Shown: positions 49,906 to 64,000 of the stretch, piece after piece
Position numbering within the stretch: the first letter of the stretch is position 1
Layout of the letters: every line of letters starts with the position of its first letter
NCBI RefSeq assembly: GCF_902150025.1
Contig: NZ_CABFVS010000039.1
Coordinates: 1 to 64,000, forward strand
DNA: 64,000 bases
Direction of reading: 5' to 3'
From: Bartonella massiliensis
GTDB lineage: Bacteria; Pseudomonadota; Alphaproteobacteria; Rhizobiales; Rhizobiaceae
Notes under the pieces: generated by a model
What the model was told of the DNA's origin: nothing
Seen by the model: only the letters and a program-made list of their open reading frames with translations
Database searches by the model: none
Made by a program: the position numbers and the translations under genes

Positions 49906-50590
49906 ATGAACCATCTTACGTACCAAAGTCTGTTGCAACATTCTAGAGCTGGCAAATAATGTGATGGTGCCGCCGTGCTCTCTCTCAAGCGTAAAGATGG
50001 CGGTGTGAGATGACTTTTATATTATTCCAAGGGGGCTTTACCGTTATATCATTTGCAATCGGTACCGTGAAATGGTTTTGGGTGCGCTTTGAAAGATCTC
50101 TCTTTAAAACAAACCCGTGAATTGGCAGACCAATGACGTTCTATTTTACATGAGGGCGTGCCTTATTAAAGAATGTAATAAACAAAAGCGTAAGGTAATG
50201 GTAAAGAGGGACATCATTTTTTACCATTATGCCTTCATATTTTTTTCAAATTAGGCTGTCTGCTGGTTTCAGAGATTAAACAGACCAAAGATACGCAATA
50301 CGCTTGCTCCCATTTGGCATACAAAAGTTGGAACAGTTCGTAGAGCTCTTATCCGTCTCAAACTTTGTTTCAAACATGCGGTTGCATTAAGATTGAATGC
50401 TGATTTATAAGCAACGACAAAAGCACGTGCTCTCTTATGACGATCCGTTTTTGTATAAAACCATGTAGTTCCACGCCAGAAAGGAATAAGGAATTCCCCT
50501 TCTTTATAATAACACAAAATCCGAGCTGTTATTAAAAATTTACGTGTCAATTCATCCAACTGAATAATATTCATACATTTTATTATTCTG
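49906..50590 (+). pseudogene. phage-type tyrosine integrase relic
   Basis: From ATG 49906 one frame reads MNHLTYQSLLQHSRAGK-stop-CDGAAVLSLKRKDGGVR-stop, and later LKDLSLKQTRELADQ, matching the arm-binding (DUF4102) domain of P4-type integrases. A frameshift gives LIKECNKQKRKVMVK (PIKERNKQKREA). Further on SEIKQT and IRNTLAPIWHTKVGTVRRAL then IRLKLCFKHAVALRLNADL match the core-binding domain, followed by ATTKARALL. Remnants fade around 50590; the catalytic domain is gone. The opposite-strand frame at 50269-50574 is only its shadow. Confidence 0.75.
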
Positions 50591-51060
50591 TCTTCATCGA
50601 TCGCATTGTTATAAGAAATATGTCTATTTTTTATAAAACTTGAGTAAACCCTTTAACCTCCAATTTACTACACTCTAAGATATAAAGAAATGCATTCCTA
50701 TCATACAAACATTGTACAGTAAAAAACCAATCATTTTTTATATTACAGGAAAAGTTACTGATTATTTACTATAAAATTTTTTAAATTTTTATAGAAGATA
50801 TCAATCAAAAATTTTCTTAAAATTCGAAATCAGTCACATTTGTAGAGAAGTCTTTTTTCCTTAAACATAGATTTAAAACTTCACATATCTTGGAAAAAAC
50901 TTTCTTCACTGCTTTCAAAAATTAAAAAACTTTAAAATGAAGCAACAAAAAGATAAGCATCCTTATCAAATAATAAGCTATTAAAGATGTTTTAAATAAC
51001 TATTACCCTATAATTTTTTAATATTGTTCAGAAAAATATGCAACTTCTCCATTTCGAGAT
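50591..51060. other. gene-free AT-rich stretch downstream of rpoC
   Basis: About 470 bases without a coding frame. In many relatives rpsL, rpsG and fusA would follow rpoC here; none is present. Confidence 0.5.
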
Positions 51061-51091
51061 AAAAAAACGTCTGAACTTTCTATTCAGACGT
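51060..51091 (-). terminator. Rho-independent terminator of the rpoBC operon
   Basis: Perfect 9-bp stem ACGTCTGAA / TTCAGACGT with a seven-base loop, followed on the minus strand by seven T. It starts 32 bases after the rpoC stop and ends the cluster. Confidence 0.9.
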
Positions 51092-51122
51092 TTTTATATT
51101 TTTAGGGAATATTACACTAAAA

Positions 51123-54100
51123 TTATTCAGCAACGGCTTCAGTTGTCATATTTGTCAACATAGCCTTAGCTATTTCGTTTTTACTAGACTTACGTTGCTC
51201 ATCAACAATCAAATCATCACGAACTGCTGCAATACGACGGATTTGAGAAATCGTCCCCCCTGTACCGGCAGGAATAAGACGACCAACAATAACGTTCTCT
51301 TTAAGACCTTGTAAAGTATCAATTTTACCAGAAACAGCTGCTTCAGTAAGCACTCGCGTAGTTTCCTGAAACGATGCAGCCGAAATAAATGAAGGCGTTT
51401 GAAGAGATGCTTTTGTAATTCCAAGAAGGATAGGATTACCAGATGCGGGTTTCTTCCCTTCTGCAATCAAATTATCATTGATTTCATCAAGTTCAATACG
51501 ATCAACATTATCACCTGGAATATAACCAGAATCTCCAGATTCAGTAATTTCAACTTTTTGCAACATTTGACGAACAATCACTTCAATGTGCTTGTCATTA
51601 ATAAGAACCCCTTGCAAACGATAAACCTCCTGAATCTCATTAACAAGGTAAGATGCCAAAGCTTCAACACCCTTAATCGCCAAGATATCATGAGGGGCTG
51701 GATTACCATCAAGAATATAATCCCCCTTTTCAATTTGATCGCCTTCTTGGAAGTGAAATAACTTACCTTTTGGAATCAAATATTCTACTGGCTCAAGAGT
51801 TTCATCATTTGGTTCAATAATAATACGACGTTTATTCTTATAACCACGACCAAATCGAATCGTACCACTGACTTCAGCAATAATCGCATGATCCTTTGGA
51901 CGACGTGCTTCAAAAAGTTCAGCTACACGTGGTAGACCACCCGTAATATCCTTCGTCTTGGCACTTTCCATGGGCAAACGAGCAATAACATCACCAGCTT
52001 TAACATGAGCACCAAGCTCAACAGAAAGAATTGTTTCCACTGACATCATATAACGGGCTTCACCTCCCTTATACAATTTAGCAATGGATTCACCTTTTTT
52101 ATCTGCATGGATAATAATAGCTGGTTTAAGATCTGCACCACGTGGATTAGCTCGCCAATCAATCACCAAATGCTTCGTAATCCCTGTAGATTCATCAGCT
52201 GTTTCAGTGACCGATAAACCATCAATCATATCTTCAAAACCTACATAACCTTCAACTTCCGTTAAAATTGGACGTGTATAAGGATCCCATTCTGCTATAC
52301 GCTGGCCACGTTTAACCACATCGCCATCATCAACAAAAATATGCGCACCATAGCTCACACGATGCACAACGCGCTCTTTTCCTAACTCATCCTTGATAAG
52401 GATAGCCATATTACGCCCCATAACAACCAAATGGCCTTCAGAGTTGCGAACCACATTACGATTACGAATCTCCACTCGACCTTCATAAGATGCTTCTAAA
52501 TACGATGAATCAACAACCTGCGCTGTTCCTCCTAAGTGGAAAGTACGCATAGTAAGCTGTGTTCCCGGCTCACCAATTGACTGAGCAGCAATAACACCAA
52601 CGGCTTCTCCCTGATTAACAGGTGTTCCACGGGCCAAATCACGGCCATAGCATTTAGCACAAACACCAAGACGTGTTTCGCATGTTAAAGCAGAACGAAT
52701 TTGAACAGATTGAATTCCCGCTTCCTCAATCTTGACGACATCAGCCTCCTCAATCATCGCTCCACCTTCAAGGATAACCTCTCCAGAAACAGGATGTAAA
52801 ATATCAACAAGTGCTGTACGACCTAGAATTCTTTGCCCAAGAGAGGCAACAATTTGTCCTGCATCAACAATTGGCTGCATAGTAAGCCCTTTTGCTGTAC
52901 CACAATCAACAGCTGAAATAATAGCGTCCTGTGCCACATCAACAAGACGCCGTGTGAGATAACCAGAGTTTGCCGTTTTTAACGCAGTATCAGCAAGTCC
53001 TTTACGCGCACCATGTGTCGAGTTGAAGTATTCGTTAACAGTTAGACCTTCCTTAAAATTTGAAATAATAGGTGTTTCAATAATTTCACCCGATGGTTTT
53101 GCCATCAATCCACGCATACCAGCTAATTGTCTCATCTGATTAGCAGAACCACGAGCCCCAGAATGCGACATCATATAGATCGAATTCATGTGCCGCTGAC
53201 GACCTGTTTTGGGATCAAAATCAACAGCTTGAATCCGTTTCATCATTTCATCTGCAACACGATCGGTACATTTACCCCAAGCATCAACAACCTTATTGTA
53301 TTTTTCACCTTGTGTAATCAAACCATCATTATATTGCTGTTCGTACTCCTTAGCCAACGCTTCTGTTTCTGCAACCAAACGTGACTTGCTATCAGGAATA
53401 ACCATATCATCCTTACCAAATGAAATTCCTGCACGACAAGCATAAGAAAAACCAAGCTGCATAATACGGTCACAAAAAATAACCGTCTCTTTTTGTCCAC
53501 AGTGGCGATAAACATGATCAATCATTTTAGAAATATTCTTTTTCGTCATTTCTTGATTGACAATATCAAATGAGATGTCAGGATTTTTCGGCAAAAGCTC
53601 ACCGATAATCAAACGACCAGGTGTCGTATCATAAAGTTTCGCAACTTCTTTTCCATCCTTACCAAGGTTTTTAACACGACCTTTAATCTTTGTATGAAGC
53701 GTTACAACTTTATTTTCCAAGGCATAATGAAGCTCACCTATATCGGAAAAAGCCATTCCCTCACCTGGTTCTTTTTCAGAAACAATCGAAAGATAATAAA
53801 GACCAAGAACCATATCCTGTGATGGAACAATAATGGGGGCACCATTGGCTGGATGAAGAATATTATTGGTCGACATCATCAAAACACGGGCTTCAAGCTG
53901 TGCTTCAAGAGAAAGCGGAACGTGAACGGCCATCTGATCGCCATCAAAATCCGCATTAAAAGCAGTACATACCAATGGATGAAGTTGAATAGCCTTTCCT
54001 TCAATTAAGATAGGTTCAAAAGCCTGGATCCCCAAACGGTGCAACGTTGGTGCACGATTGAGTAAAACAGGATGTTCACGAATAACCTCATCCAAAATAT

Positions 54101-55334
54101 CCCAAACTTCTGGATGCTCTTTCTCAACAAGCTTTTTTGCTTGCTTTACAGTTGAAGAATAGCCTTTTGCATCAAGTCGCGCGTAAATGAAAGGCTTAAA
54201 TAATTCAAGGGCCATTTTTTTGGGAAGACCACATTGATGTAATTTTAATTCAGGCCCCGTCACAATAACAGAACGCCCCGAGTAATCAACACGCTTTCCA
54301 AGTAAGTTTTGACGGAAACGACCTTGTTTACCCTTTAACATATCTGAAAGAGATTTTAACGGACGTTTATTGGCTCCCGTAATCACACGCCCACGGCGCC
54401 CATTATCAAATAATGCATCAACAGCCTCTTGTACCATACGCTTTTCATTGCGCACAATAATCCCAGGAGCACGTAATTCAATCAGCCGTTTCAAGCGGTT
54501 ATTACGATTGATAACACGCCGATAAAGATCATTGAGATCTGATGTCGCAAAGCGCCCACCATCAAGTGGAACCAGTGGACGTAAATCCGGTGGAATAACT
54601 GGAATTGTTTTCATGATCATCCACTCTGGTTTATTTCCAGATTCAAGAAAATTTTCAACGATCTTAAGTCGTTTAATGAGTTTTTTCTGTTTTAACTCTG
54701 AAGTTGTTTCAGCTAATTCAAGACGCAATTCATTGGCGATTTTATCGAGCTCCATACCAGCTAAAAGCTCGTAAATAGCTTCAGCGCCAATCATAGCTGT
54801 AAACTGATCTTCCCCAAACTCATCAACAGCAAGCATATATTCTTCTTCAGAAAGAAGCTGGTGGAGCTTAAGAGATGTCAGCCCTGGTTCGGTTACAATA
54901 TAATTCTCAAAATAAAGAACGCGCTCAATATCCTTTAAAGTCAAATCTAAAAGTGTAGAAATGCGGCCTGGTAACGACTTAAGAAACCATATATGCGCAA
55001 CAGGTGCTGCAAGCTCAATATGCCCCATACGCTCACGACGTACGCGCGAAAGAGTAACCTCTACACCACATTTTTCACAAATAATACCCTTATATTTCAT
55101 ACGTTTATATTTGCCGCATAGACATTCATAGTCTTTAATCGGTCCAAATATACGTGCACAAAACAAACCATCACGCTCTGGTTTAAAAGTCCTATAATTA
55201 ATCGTCTCAGGTTTTTTAATCTCACCATACGACCAAGACAAAATTTTCTCAGGACTCGCTATAGAAATACGAATAGAGTCAAATGTCTGCGCTGGCGCTT
55301 GAGGATTGAAAAGATTCATGACCTCGTGGTTCAT
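51123..55334 (-). CDS. rpoC: DNA-directed RNA polymerase subunit beta'
   Basis: 1403 residues from ATG 55334, chosen because AAGGAG lies just upstream and [19 protein letters not shown] is the family start; the frame is open five codons further. The zinc ribbon shows [20 protein letters not shown], the catalytic Mg site is [12 protein letters not shown], and the second zinc site is [19 protein letters not shown]. It forms the active centre of RNA polymerase with RpoB. It is the last gene before a strong terminator. Confidence 0.97.
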   Translation of the reverse strand: MNHEVMNLFNPQAPAQTFDSIRISIASPEKILSWSYGEIKKPETINYRTFKPERDGLFCARIFGPIKDYECLCGKYKRMKYKGIICEKCGVEVTLSRVRRERMGHIELAAPVAHIWFLKSLPGRISTLLDLTLKDIERVLYFENYIVTEPGLTSLKLHQLLSEEEYMLAVDEFGEDQFTAMIGAEAIYELLAGMELDKIANELRLELAETTSELKQKKLIKRLKIVENFLESGNKPEWMIMKTIPVIPPDLRPLVPLDGGRFATSDLNDLYRRVINRNNRLKRLIELRAPGIIVRNEKRMVQEAVDALFDNGRRGRVITGANKRPLKSLSDMLKGKQGRFRQNLLGKRVDYSGRSVIVTGPELKLHQCGLPKKMALELFKPFIYARLDAKGYSSTVKQAKKLVEKEHPEVWDILDEVIREHPVLLNRAPTLHRLGIQAFEPILIEGKAIQLHPLVCTAFNADFDGDQMAVHVPLSLEAQLEARVLMMSTNNILHPANGAPIIVPSQDMVLGLYYLSIVSEKEPGEGMAFSDIGELHYALENKVVTLHTKIKGRVKNLGKDGKEVAKLYDTTPGRLIIGELLPKNPDISFDIVNQEMTKKNISKMIDHVYRHCGQKETVIFCDRIMQLGFSYACRAGISFGKDDMVIPDSKSRLVAETEALAKEYEQQYNDGLITQGEKYNKVVDAWGKCTDRVADEMMKRIQAVDFDPKTGRQRHMNSIYMMSHSGARGSANQMRQLAGMRGLMAKPSGEIIETPIISNFKEGLTVNEYFNSTHGARKGLADTALKTANSGYLTRRLVDVAQDAIISAVDCGTAKGLTMQPIVDAGQIVASLGQRILGRTALVDILHPVSGEVILEGGAMIEEADVVKIEEAGIQSVQIRSALTCETRLGVCAKCYGRDLARGTPVNQGEAVGVIAAQSIGEPGTQLTMRTFHLGGTAQVVDSSYLEASYEGRVEIRNRNVVRNSEGHLVVMGRNMAILIKDELGKERVVHRVSYGAHIFVDDGDVVKRGQRIAEWDPYTRPILTEVEGYVGFEDMIDGLSVTETADESTGITKHLVIDWRANPRGADLKPAIIIHADKKGESIAKLYKGGEARYMMSVETILSVELGAHVKAGDVIARLPMESAKTKDITGGLPRVAELFEARRPKDHAIIAEVSGTIRFGRGYKNKRRIIIEPNDETLEPVEYLIPKGKLFHFQEGDQIEKGDYILDGNPAPHDILAIKGVEALASYLVNEIQEVYRLQGVLINDKHIEVIVRQMLQKVEITESGDSGYIPGDNVDRIELDEINDNLIAEGKKPASGNPILLGITKASLQTPSFISAASFQETTRVLTEAAVSGKIDTLQGLKENVIVGRLIPAGTGGTISQIRRIAAVRDDLIVDEQRKSSKNEIAKAMLTNMTTEAVAE

Positions 55335-55473
55335 GCTGGTCTCCTTCAAAGATTCTTAGAACCTGTTGTAATATCTCACCCATTTTATAACAGATCTTCT
55401 TTAAAAGACATTTACTTTTAAAAATAATCTGTATCACTTTAATAAGGTTTATTGAACCTCGTATAAGTAATCA

Positions 55474-55499
55474 GAGCGCACTCATTTTCTAGTGCGCTC
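55474..55499 (-). other. hairpin in the rpoB-rpoC gap
   Basis: Perfect 9-bp stem GAGCGCACT / AGTGCGCTC with an eight-base loop, 6 bases after the rpoB stop. No T run follows on the minus strand, so a processing or stability role is likelier than termination. Confidence 0.55.
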
Positions 55500-55505
55500 C
55501 TTTAA

Positions 55506-59657
<4,152 letters not shown>

Positions 59658-59903
59658 CATCGCTCCTTGATCCTTACTCTTCAAGATAGACCAACCTTGA
59701 AAGCCTTACATCATTAACCTGCATATGCAGACCAGTTCACTTGACACCCAATAATGAGCATCTTAACTTTTCTCACCAATACAAGCCATTCATCTCTTTG
59801 GCTCTCATGATGAGGAATGAGGAATCCAACCTATACCCATAACTGTTATGAAACCGTTGGAAAAAGGTTTTTTACTCATTACTTTTCCTCTTTGTTTAAG
59901 AGA

Positions 59904-59935
59904 AAGAAAATCGGCGAACATTTATGTCCGCCGAT
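59904..59935 (-). terminator. attenuator between rplL and rpoB
   Basis: Minus-strand stem ATCGGCG / CGCCGAT, extended by an inner ACAT / ATGT pair, is followed by TTTTCTTTC. It starts 10 bases after the rplL stop. As in Escherichia coli, partial termination here would lower polymerase subunits relative to L7/L12. Confidence 0.75.
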
Positions 59936-59945
59936 ACAATTAAAC

Positions 59946-60317
59946 TTATTTAAGTTCAACTTTAGCACCAGCAGCTTCAAGTTGAGATTTAATTTTTTCT
60001 GCTTCTTCTTTCGAAGCACCTTCTTTAATAGGCTTAGGCGCTCCTTCAACCAGATCTTTTGCTTCTTTAAGACCAAGTCCTGTCAGAGCACGAACTTCCT
60101 TAATAACATTAATTTTTTGTGCGCCACCTTCAACGAGAATAACATCAAATTCCGTTTTTTCTTCAGCAGCTGGAGCAGCCGCACCAGCAACAGCAGCAAC
60201 AGCTACAGGAGCAGCAGCCGAAACACCCCATTTTTCTTCAAGCAACTTAGAAAGCTCTGCAGCTTCCAAAAGAGTTAGATTAGAAAGGTCTTCTACGATC
60301 TTTGCTAGATCAGCCAT
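59946..60317 (-). CDS. rplL: 50S ribosomal protein L7/L12
   Basis: 123 residues. The N-terminal dimer helix ([20 protein letters not shown]), an alanine-rich hinge ([12 protein letters not shown]) and the C-terminal factor-binding domain ([37 protein letters not shown]) are as expected. It recruits translation GTPases at the stalk. It follows rplJ by about 100 bases. Confidence 0.97.
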   Translation of the reverse strand: MADLAKIVEDLSNLTLLEAAELSKLLEEKWGVSAAAPVAVAAVAGAAAPAAEEKTEFDVILVEGGAQKINVIKEVRALTGLGLKEAKDLVEGAPKPIKEGASKEEAEKIKSQLEAAGAKVELK

Positions 60318-60418
60318 TTTTAAATTCCTTCAATTAAAAGATTTGAACCATTGTTTAAAACTTATTCAAAAAACAGAAAAGCAGCAAAGCTTTCCCATAA
60401 ATATGAATACAAACAGCC

Positions 60419-60937
60419 TTAAGCCGCCTTATCTTCCTGAGCATATGCTCCAATGACACGCGCAACCTGCCCCCCAGGTGCATTAACAACCTGTGCAATA
60501 CGGGTCGCAGGGGTAGAAATCATACCCACAATTTTTGCCCGCAACTCGTTGAGCGAAGGCAATGAAGCCAATGACTTCACAGCGTCTACACTCAAATTCG
60601 TTGCACCCATTGAACCACCAAGGATGACAAATTTGTCATTGCTTTTCGCAAAATCAACAGCAACTTTTGGTGCTGTAATTGGATCTTCTGAATAAGCAAT
60701 AAGCGTCTGCCCAGTAAACAAACTTGCTATCGATTCAGATTCCGTGCCCTGAAGAGCGATTTTAGCAAGACGGTTTTTGGCGACTTTAACGGCACCGCCA
60801 GCTTCACCCATTTTTGAACGAAGATTATTCATCTGCGAAACTGTCAGACCGGAATAATGTGCAACAACAACAGAACCAGACTTCTGAAAAGCCTCGTTAA
60901 GCCATGTAACAAATTCGCGTTTTTCCGCTCTATTCAC
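60419..60937 (-). CDS. rplJ: 50S ribosomal protein L10
   Basis: 172 residues. It anchors L7/L12 dimers and, with them, represses its own mRNA in many bacteria. [33 protein letters not shown] and [20 protein letters not shown] are typical. A long structured leader precedes it. Confidence 0.96.
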   Translation of the reverse strand: MNRAEKREFVTWLNEAFQKSGSVVVAHYSGLTVSQMNNLRSKMGEAGGAVKVAKNRLAKIALQGTESESIASLFTGQTLIAYSEDPITAPKVAVDFAKSNDKFVILGGSMGATNLSVDAVKSLASLPSLNELRAKIVGMISTPATRIAQVVNAPGGQVARVIGAYAQEDKAA

Positions 60938-60959
60938 TGTCTCTCTCCATTTAACAAAT

Positions 60960-61200
60960 TTGCTTCAAACAAATCTGTTGGTTACCTTTGATAGCATAAA
61001 ATCTCTTATGCTATCGATGAGGATCCTGTCCCCTTTTTCACGCACAGCGTTCAAAGGCAACCCTGGCTCAAATCCTTCAAGTCTTTTAACTCTCAGTTTT
61101 TTACCCCAGTCTCATGCAGGTTTTTCTTGATTAAGATACTTAAAAGCATCACCTACAATCTCGGACAGGATATTCCGGAATTTCTTCCGGTATAACCTAA
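60960..61200 (-). promoter_or_regulatory. rplJL leader (ribosomal protein L10 leader type)
   Basis: The rplA-rplJ gap of 357 bases is unusually long and structured. On the minus strand it has a CCGG...CCGG hairpin (61165-61190), the pieces TCCGAGATTGTAGGTGATG and CCTGCATGAGACTGGGG, which resemble L10-binding kink-turn leaders, and a perfect 10-bp hairpin GATAGCATAA / TTATGCTATC near 60990-61015. Autogenous control by the L10-L7/L12 complex is the likely purpose. Confidence 0.6.
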
Positions 61201-61294
61201 GCCTTATAAAGCTTAGATAGCTAAATGCCCGTCAAAACTGACATTTAAAATATAATGTTGATCGTCACATACCTCAAAAAATTACAAATCAGAT

Positions 61295-61999
61295 TTATAC
61301 TGTCTCTGAACGAACTGTTGCTGGATCAACTTTAATACCAACCCCCATCGTTGAAGAAACAGCAACACGCTTAATATATTCACCTTTCGCACCTTGTGGC
61401 TTTGCCTTAATAACTGCACTTGCAAAGGCTTTAATATTTTCTACGATTTTTTCAACGCCAAAAGAAGCCTTCCCAATACCAGCATGCACGATACCGGCTT
61501 TTTCAACACGAAACTCGACAGCACCACCTTTAGAAGCTTTGACAGCACCAGCAATATCAAGTGTTACAGTACCAACTTTCGGATTTGGCATCAAACTTCT
61601 TGGACCCAAAATCTTACCGAGACGACCAACAAGAGGCATCATATCTGGCGTTGCAATACAACGATCAAAGTCAATTTTTCCCCCATTAATGCTTTCAAAC
61701 AAATCTTCAGCACCTACAACATCAGCTCCTGCTGCCTTAGCCTCCTCAGCCTTATCCCCACGAGCAAAAACAGCAACACGAATATTTCGTCCTGTACCGT
61801 TTGGCAAATGAGCAACACCTCGAACCATCTGATCAGCATGACGAGGGTCAACACCCAAATTCATTGAAATTTCAATTGTTTCATCAAATTTAGCAACAGC
61901 ACGCTCCTTAACCATTGAAACAGCATCTTTTAAAGCGTAAAGTTGATTAAAATCAATATCTTTCCGTATATTTTTTATTCTCTTTGCTACTTTTACCAT
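61295..61999 (-). CDS. rplA: 50S ribosomal protein L1
   Basis: 234 residues. [53 protein letters not shown] then [10 protein letters not shown] and [17 protein letters not shown] are diagnostic. It forms the L1 stalk and usually represses the rplKA mRNA. It begins four bases after the rplK stop. Confidence 0.97.
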   Translation of the reverse strand: MVKVAKRIKNIRKDIDFNQLYALKDAVSMVKERAVAKFDETIEISMNLGVDPRHADQMVRGVAHLPNGTGRNIRVAVFARGDKAEEAKAAGADVVGAEDLFESINGGKIDFDRCIATPDMMPLVGRLGKILGPRSLMPNPKVGTVTLDIAGAVKASKGGAVEFRVEKAGIVHAGIGKASFGVEKIVENIKAFASAVIKAKPQGAKGEYIKRVAVSSTMGVGIKVDPATVRSETV

Positions 62000-62003
62000 A
62001 ATA

Positions 62004-62432
62004 CTAGCCCACCACTTCTAAGCCCATAGAGCGCGCAGAGCCTTCAACCATACGCATCGCTGCCTCAATGTCATTCGCATTAAGATCTTTCATCTTTGAT
62101 TCCGCAATTGCGCGAATTTTATCGCGAGAAATGCTGCCTACAGACACTTTTCCAGGCTCTTTTGAACCGGACTTCAGTTGTGCTTCCTTCTTTAAAAAGA
62201 ACGATACAGGAGGTGTCTTGAGAGAAAACGTAAAAGACTTATCTTGGTAATACGTAATAACAACTGGAATCGGTGCTCCCTTTTCCATTTCTTGTGTTGC
62301 TGCATTAAACGCCTTACAAAATTCCATGATATTAATACCACGTTGCCCAAGAGCCGGACCAATCGGTGGAGATGGAGTAGCAGCCCCTGCAGGAACCTGC
62401 AACTTGAGCTGACCTATACTTTTTTTTGCCAT
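62004..62432 (-). CDS. rplK: 50S ribosomal protein L11
   Basis: 142 residues. [20 protein letters not shown] and [14 protein letters not shown] at the start and the C-terminal RNA-binding domain ending [10 protein letters not shown] are standard. It forms the GTPase-associated centre. It is coupled with rplA. Confidence 0.97.
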   Translation of the reverse strand: MAKKSIGQLKLQVPAGAATPSPPIGPALGQRGINIMEFCKAFNAATQEMEKGAPIPVVITYYQDKSFTFSLKTPPVSFFLKKEAQLKSGSKEPGKVSVGSISRDKIRAIAESKMKDLNANDIEAAMRMVEGSARSMGLEVVG

Positions 62433-62580
62433 AACAATCTGCCTTTAAATTCACTGGTATACTAACAATTAACCTTGCTTGCTACCCGCTGCAGTCATGT
62501 GGTTCGGATCATTAAGCCGACAAAAGCTATAAATCACCTCCCACGTCTTCCTTAAAGTCATTTAAAATCACTCTAAGTAA

Positions 62581-63117
62581 TCAGAGTTTTTCAACCTGAC
62601 CAAATTCCAAATCAACAGGCGTAGGACGTCCGAAAATAAGCACCTCAACCTTAAGACGAGAGCGCTCTTCCTCAACCTCTTGAACAATTCCATTAAACGA
62701 AACAAAAGGACCATCAGCAACGCGGACTTGCTCTCCAACCTCAAACAATACAGAAGATTTCGGAGATTCAACCCCTTCCTGAACTTGTTTGAGAATTTTC
62801 TCAACCTCTCGATCAGAAATAGGAACAGGACGCGCATCCGACCCTAGAAAACCTGTTACTTTAGGTGTATTCTTAATAAGATGATAAACCTCATCTGTTA
62901 ATTCCGCACGAACAAGAACATAACCAGGGAAAAATTTTCGTTCAGCGTCAACCTTTCGTCCACGACGAACTTCTACAACGCGCTCCGTTGGAACAAAAAT
63001 CCTTTCAAATAAATGGTCAAGTCCTTTTTGCTTCGCCTCCTTATCAATAACTTCCGCTACTTTCTTTTCAAAATTTGAATATGCCTGAACAATATACCAA
63101 CGAACCGCCACAGTCAC
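62581..63117 (-). CDS. nusG: transcription termination/antitermination protein NusG
   Basis: 178 residues. The NGN domain begins [19 protein letters not shown] with [13 protein letters not shown] and VTGFLG, and the C-terminal KOW domain reads [20 protein letters not shown]. It couples RNA polymerase with Rho or ribosomes. It follows secE by 14 bases. Confidence 0.96.
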   Translation of the reverse strand: MTVAVRWYIVQAYSNFEKKVAEVIDKEAKQKGLDHLFERIFVPTERVVEVRRGRKVDAERKFFPGYVLVRAELTDEVYHLIKNTPKVTGFLGSDARPVPISDREVEKILKQVQEGVESPKSSVLFEVGEQVRVADGPFVSFNGIVQEVEEERSRLKVEVLIFGRPTPVDLEFGQVEKL

Positions 63118-63131
63118 ACTTCCTTACATTC

Positions 63132-63350
63132 TCAACTAAAAAGATATTTCAGAAGATCAATAACCCGCCAAACACTAAAATGCATAACCTGATCCACAAC
63201 AAAAAAGAAAGCTGAAGCTAACGCAGTCACCAGCAAAACCATAACAGTAGAAATAACAGTCTCGCGACGCGTTGGCCATTTTACTTTAGCTGTTTCTGCA
63301 TAAACCTGCTTTAAAAAGGTAATCGGATTGTTTTTAGATGCCTTCGTCAC
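63132..63350 (-). CDS. secE: preprotein translocase subunit SecE
   Basis: 72 residues. The amphipathic FLKQVYAETAKVKWPTRRET motif is followed by a single membrane segment VISTVMVLLVTALASAFFFV. It stabilises SecY in the inner membrane. Position upstream of nusG is canonical. Confidence 0.95.
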   Translation of the reverse strand: MTKASKNNPITFLKQVYAETAKVKWPTRRETVISTVMVLLVTALASAFFFVVDQVMHFSVWRVIDLLKYLFS

Positions 63351-63566
63351 ACTATACTCTCTCTCGCCCTATATACTCTCTTCTAATCCCATTGTGTTTT
63401 ATACAAAAACAAATACAAAAAATGCAAAAGCCAACTTCCAGACTGATGCAATTTTTTCACTCCCTATTCAATAGCGTTTCACACACAAAAAAACAAGCCC
63501 CATATAAAAAAAAGCGAAAGAGGCAGTAAAATCTGTTCCCCCATATCTAAAACCCCATTCTCCTTT

Positions 63567-63642
<76 letters not shown>

Positions 63643-63704
63643 AACTCTATCAAAAACTATAACACCTTTAGTAACCCTTCCAGCAATTCTTCCATAAGCA
63701 TTAT

Positions 63705-64000
63705 TTATTCAATGATCTTAGAGACGATACCAGCACCAACTGTACGACCACCTTCACGAATAGCAAAACGCAACTTCTCTTCCATCGCTATCGGGACAAT
63801 CAGAGACACATCCATCGCAACATTATCGCCTGGCATAACCATTTCTGTTCCTTCTGGAAGCGTAACAATACCTGTAACATCCGTTGTACGGAAGTAAAAC
63901 TGAGGACGATAATTCGTGAAAAAGGGCGTATGACGACCGCCTTCATCTTTCGTCAAAATGTAAGCTTCTGCTTTAAAACGCGTATGTGGTGTAACAGAAC
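63705..64000 (-). CDS. tuf: elongation factor Tu, C-terminal part (cut by window edge)
   Basis: The frame runs off the right end. The visible about 98 residues include [39 protein letters not shown] and the end [15 protein letters not shown], i.e. the third domain of EF-Tu. It carries aminoacyl-tRNA to the ribosome. The start is outside this window. Confidence 0.96.

Noticed and set aside
50269-50574. 101-residue minus-strand open frame as a hypothetical gene
   Set aside because: The plus strand of the same DNA reads clear integrase core-binding sequence, so the minus frame is a shadow of a relic.
63338-63529. 63-codon plus-strand frame opposite the secE start
   Set aside because: It lies in an intergenic stretch antisense to the operon, with low-complexity basic composition and no support.

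Overview
This is a low-GC bacterial chromosome segment from an alphaproteobacterium of the order Hyphomicrobiales (Rhizobiales), most probably a Bartonella. The reasons are the gene sets rpsB-tsf-pyrH-frr-(uppS)-cdsA-rseP-bamA-lpxD-fabZ-lpxA-lpxI-lpxB and tuf-tRNA-Trp-secE-nusG-rplKAJL-rpoBC, two glutamyl-tRNA synthetases, a class II DAHP synthase, an EipB/DUF1849 protein, and a gltA that, from memory, contains the classical Bartonella genotyping primer site. Long AT-rich gaps and many decayed genes fit a reduced, host-associated genome.

Layout. 1-4090 is a decayed accessory region: a broken MFS transporter (YbfB/YjiJ type), a broken FAD-NAD(P)-binding protein, a broken phage-type C-type-lectin-fold protein and a small frameshifted partner, next to tRNA-Arg(CCG). 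4439-18520 holds housekeeping genes: nadK, a DEAD-box helicase, a divergent gltX, nadE, class II DAHP synthase, glutathione reductase, a DUF2059 protein, rpiA, comEC and canonical gltX. gltA follows, then a polar amino-acid ABC transporter with two tandemly duplicated binding proteins (20980-25305).

25326-38461 is, on the minus strand, the translation, envelope and lipid A block: rpsB, tsf, pyrH, frr, cdsA, rseP, bamA, lpxD, fabZ, lpxA, lpxI, lpxB. Where uppS is expected between frr and cdsA there is only a decayed relic (34523-35109). 38627-45298 carries eipB, ridA, a HIT protein, clpA/clpS, a D,D-carboxypeptidase with a SPOR domain and a small unknown gene. 45299-51122 is gene-poor: sdaA, a nitroreductase, a possible 31-residue membrane protein and two relics of phage-type tyrosine integrases. 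51123-64000 is the RNA polymerase and ribosomal protein cluster on the minus strand, with rpoC, rpoB, rplL, rplJ, rplA, rplK, nusG, secE, tRNA-Trp and the 3' end of tuf.

The genes cooperate mainly in NAD synthesis and phosphorylation, aminoacylation, outer-membrane biogenesis (LpxA/D/I/B, FabZ, BamA, RseP, CdsA), protein turnover (ClpA/ClpS) and transcription-translation. I did not find a convincing new biological system. The most notable signal is the dead uppS in an otherwise intact operon, followed by integrase, lectin and transporter relics that ordinary ORF calling misreads.
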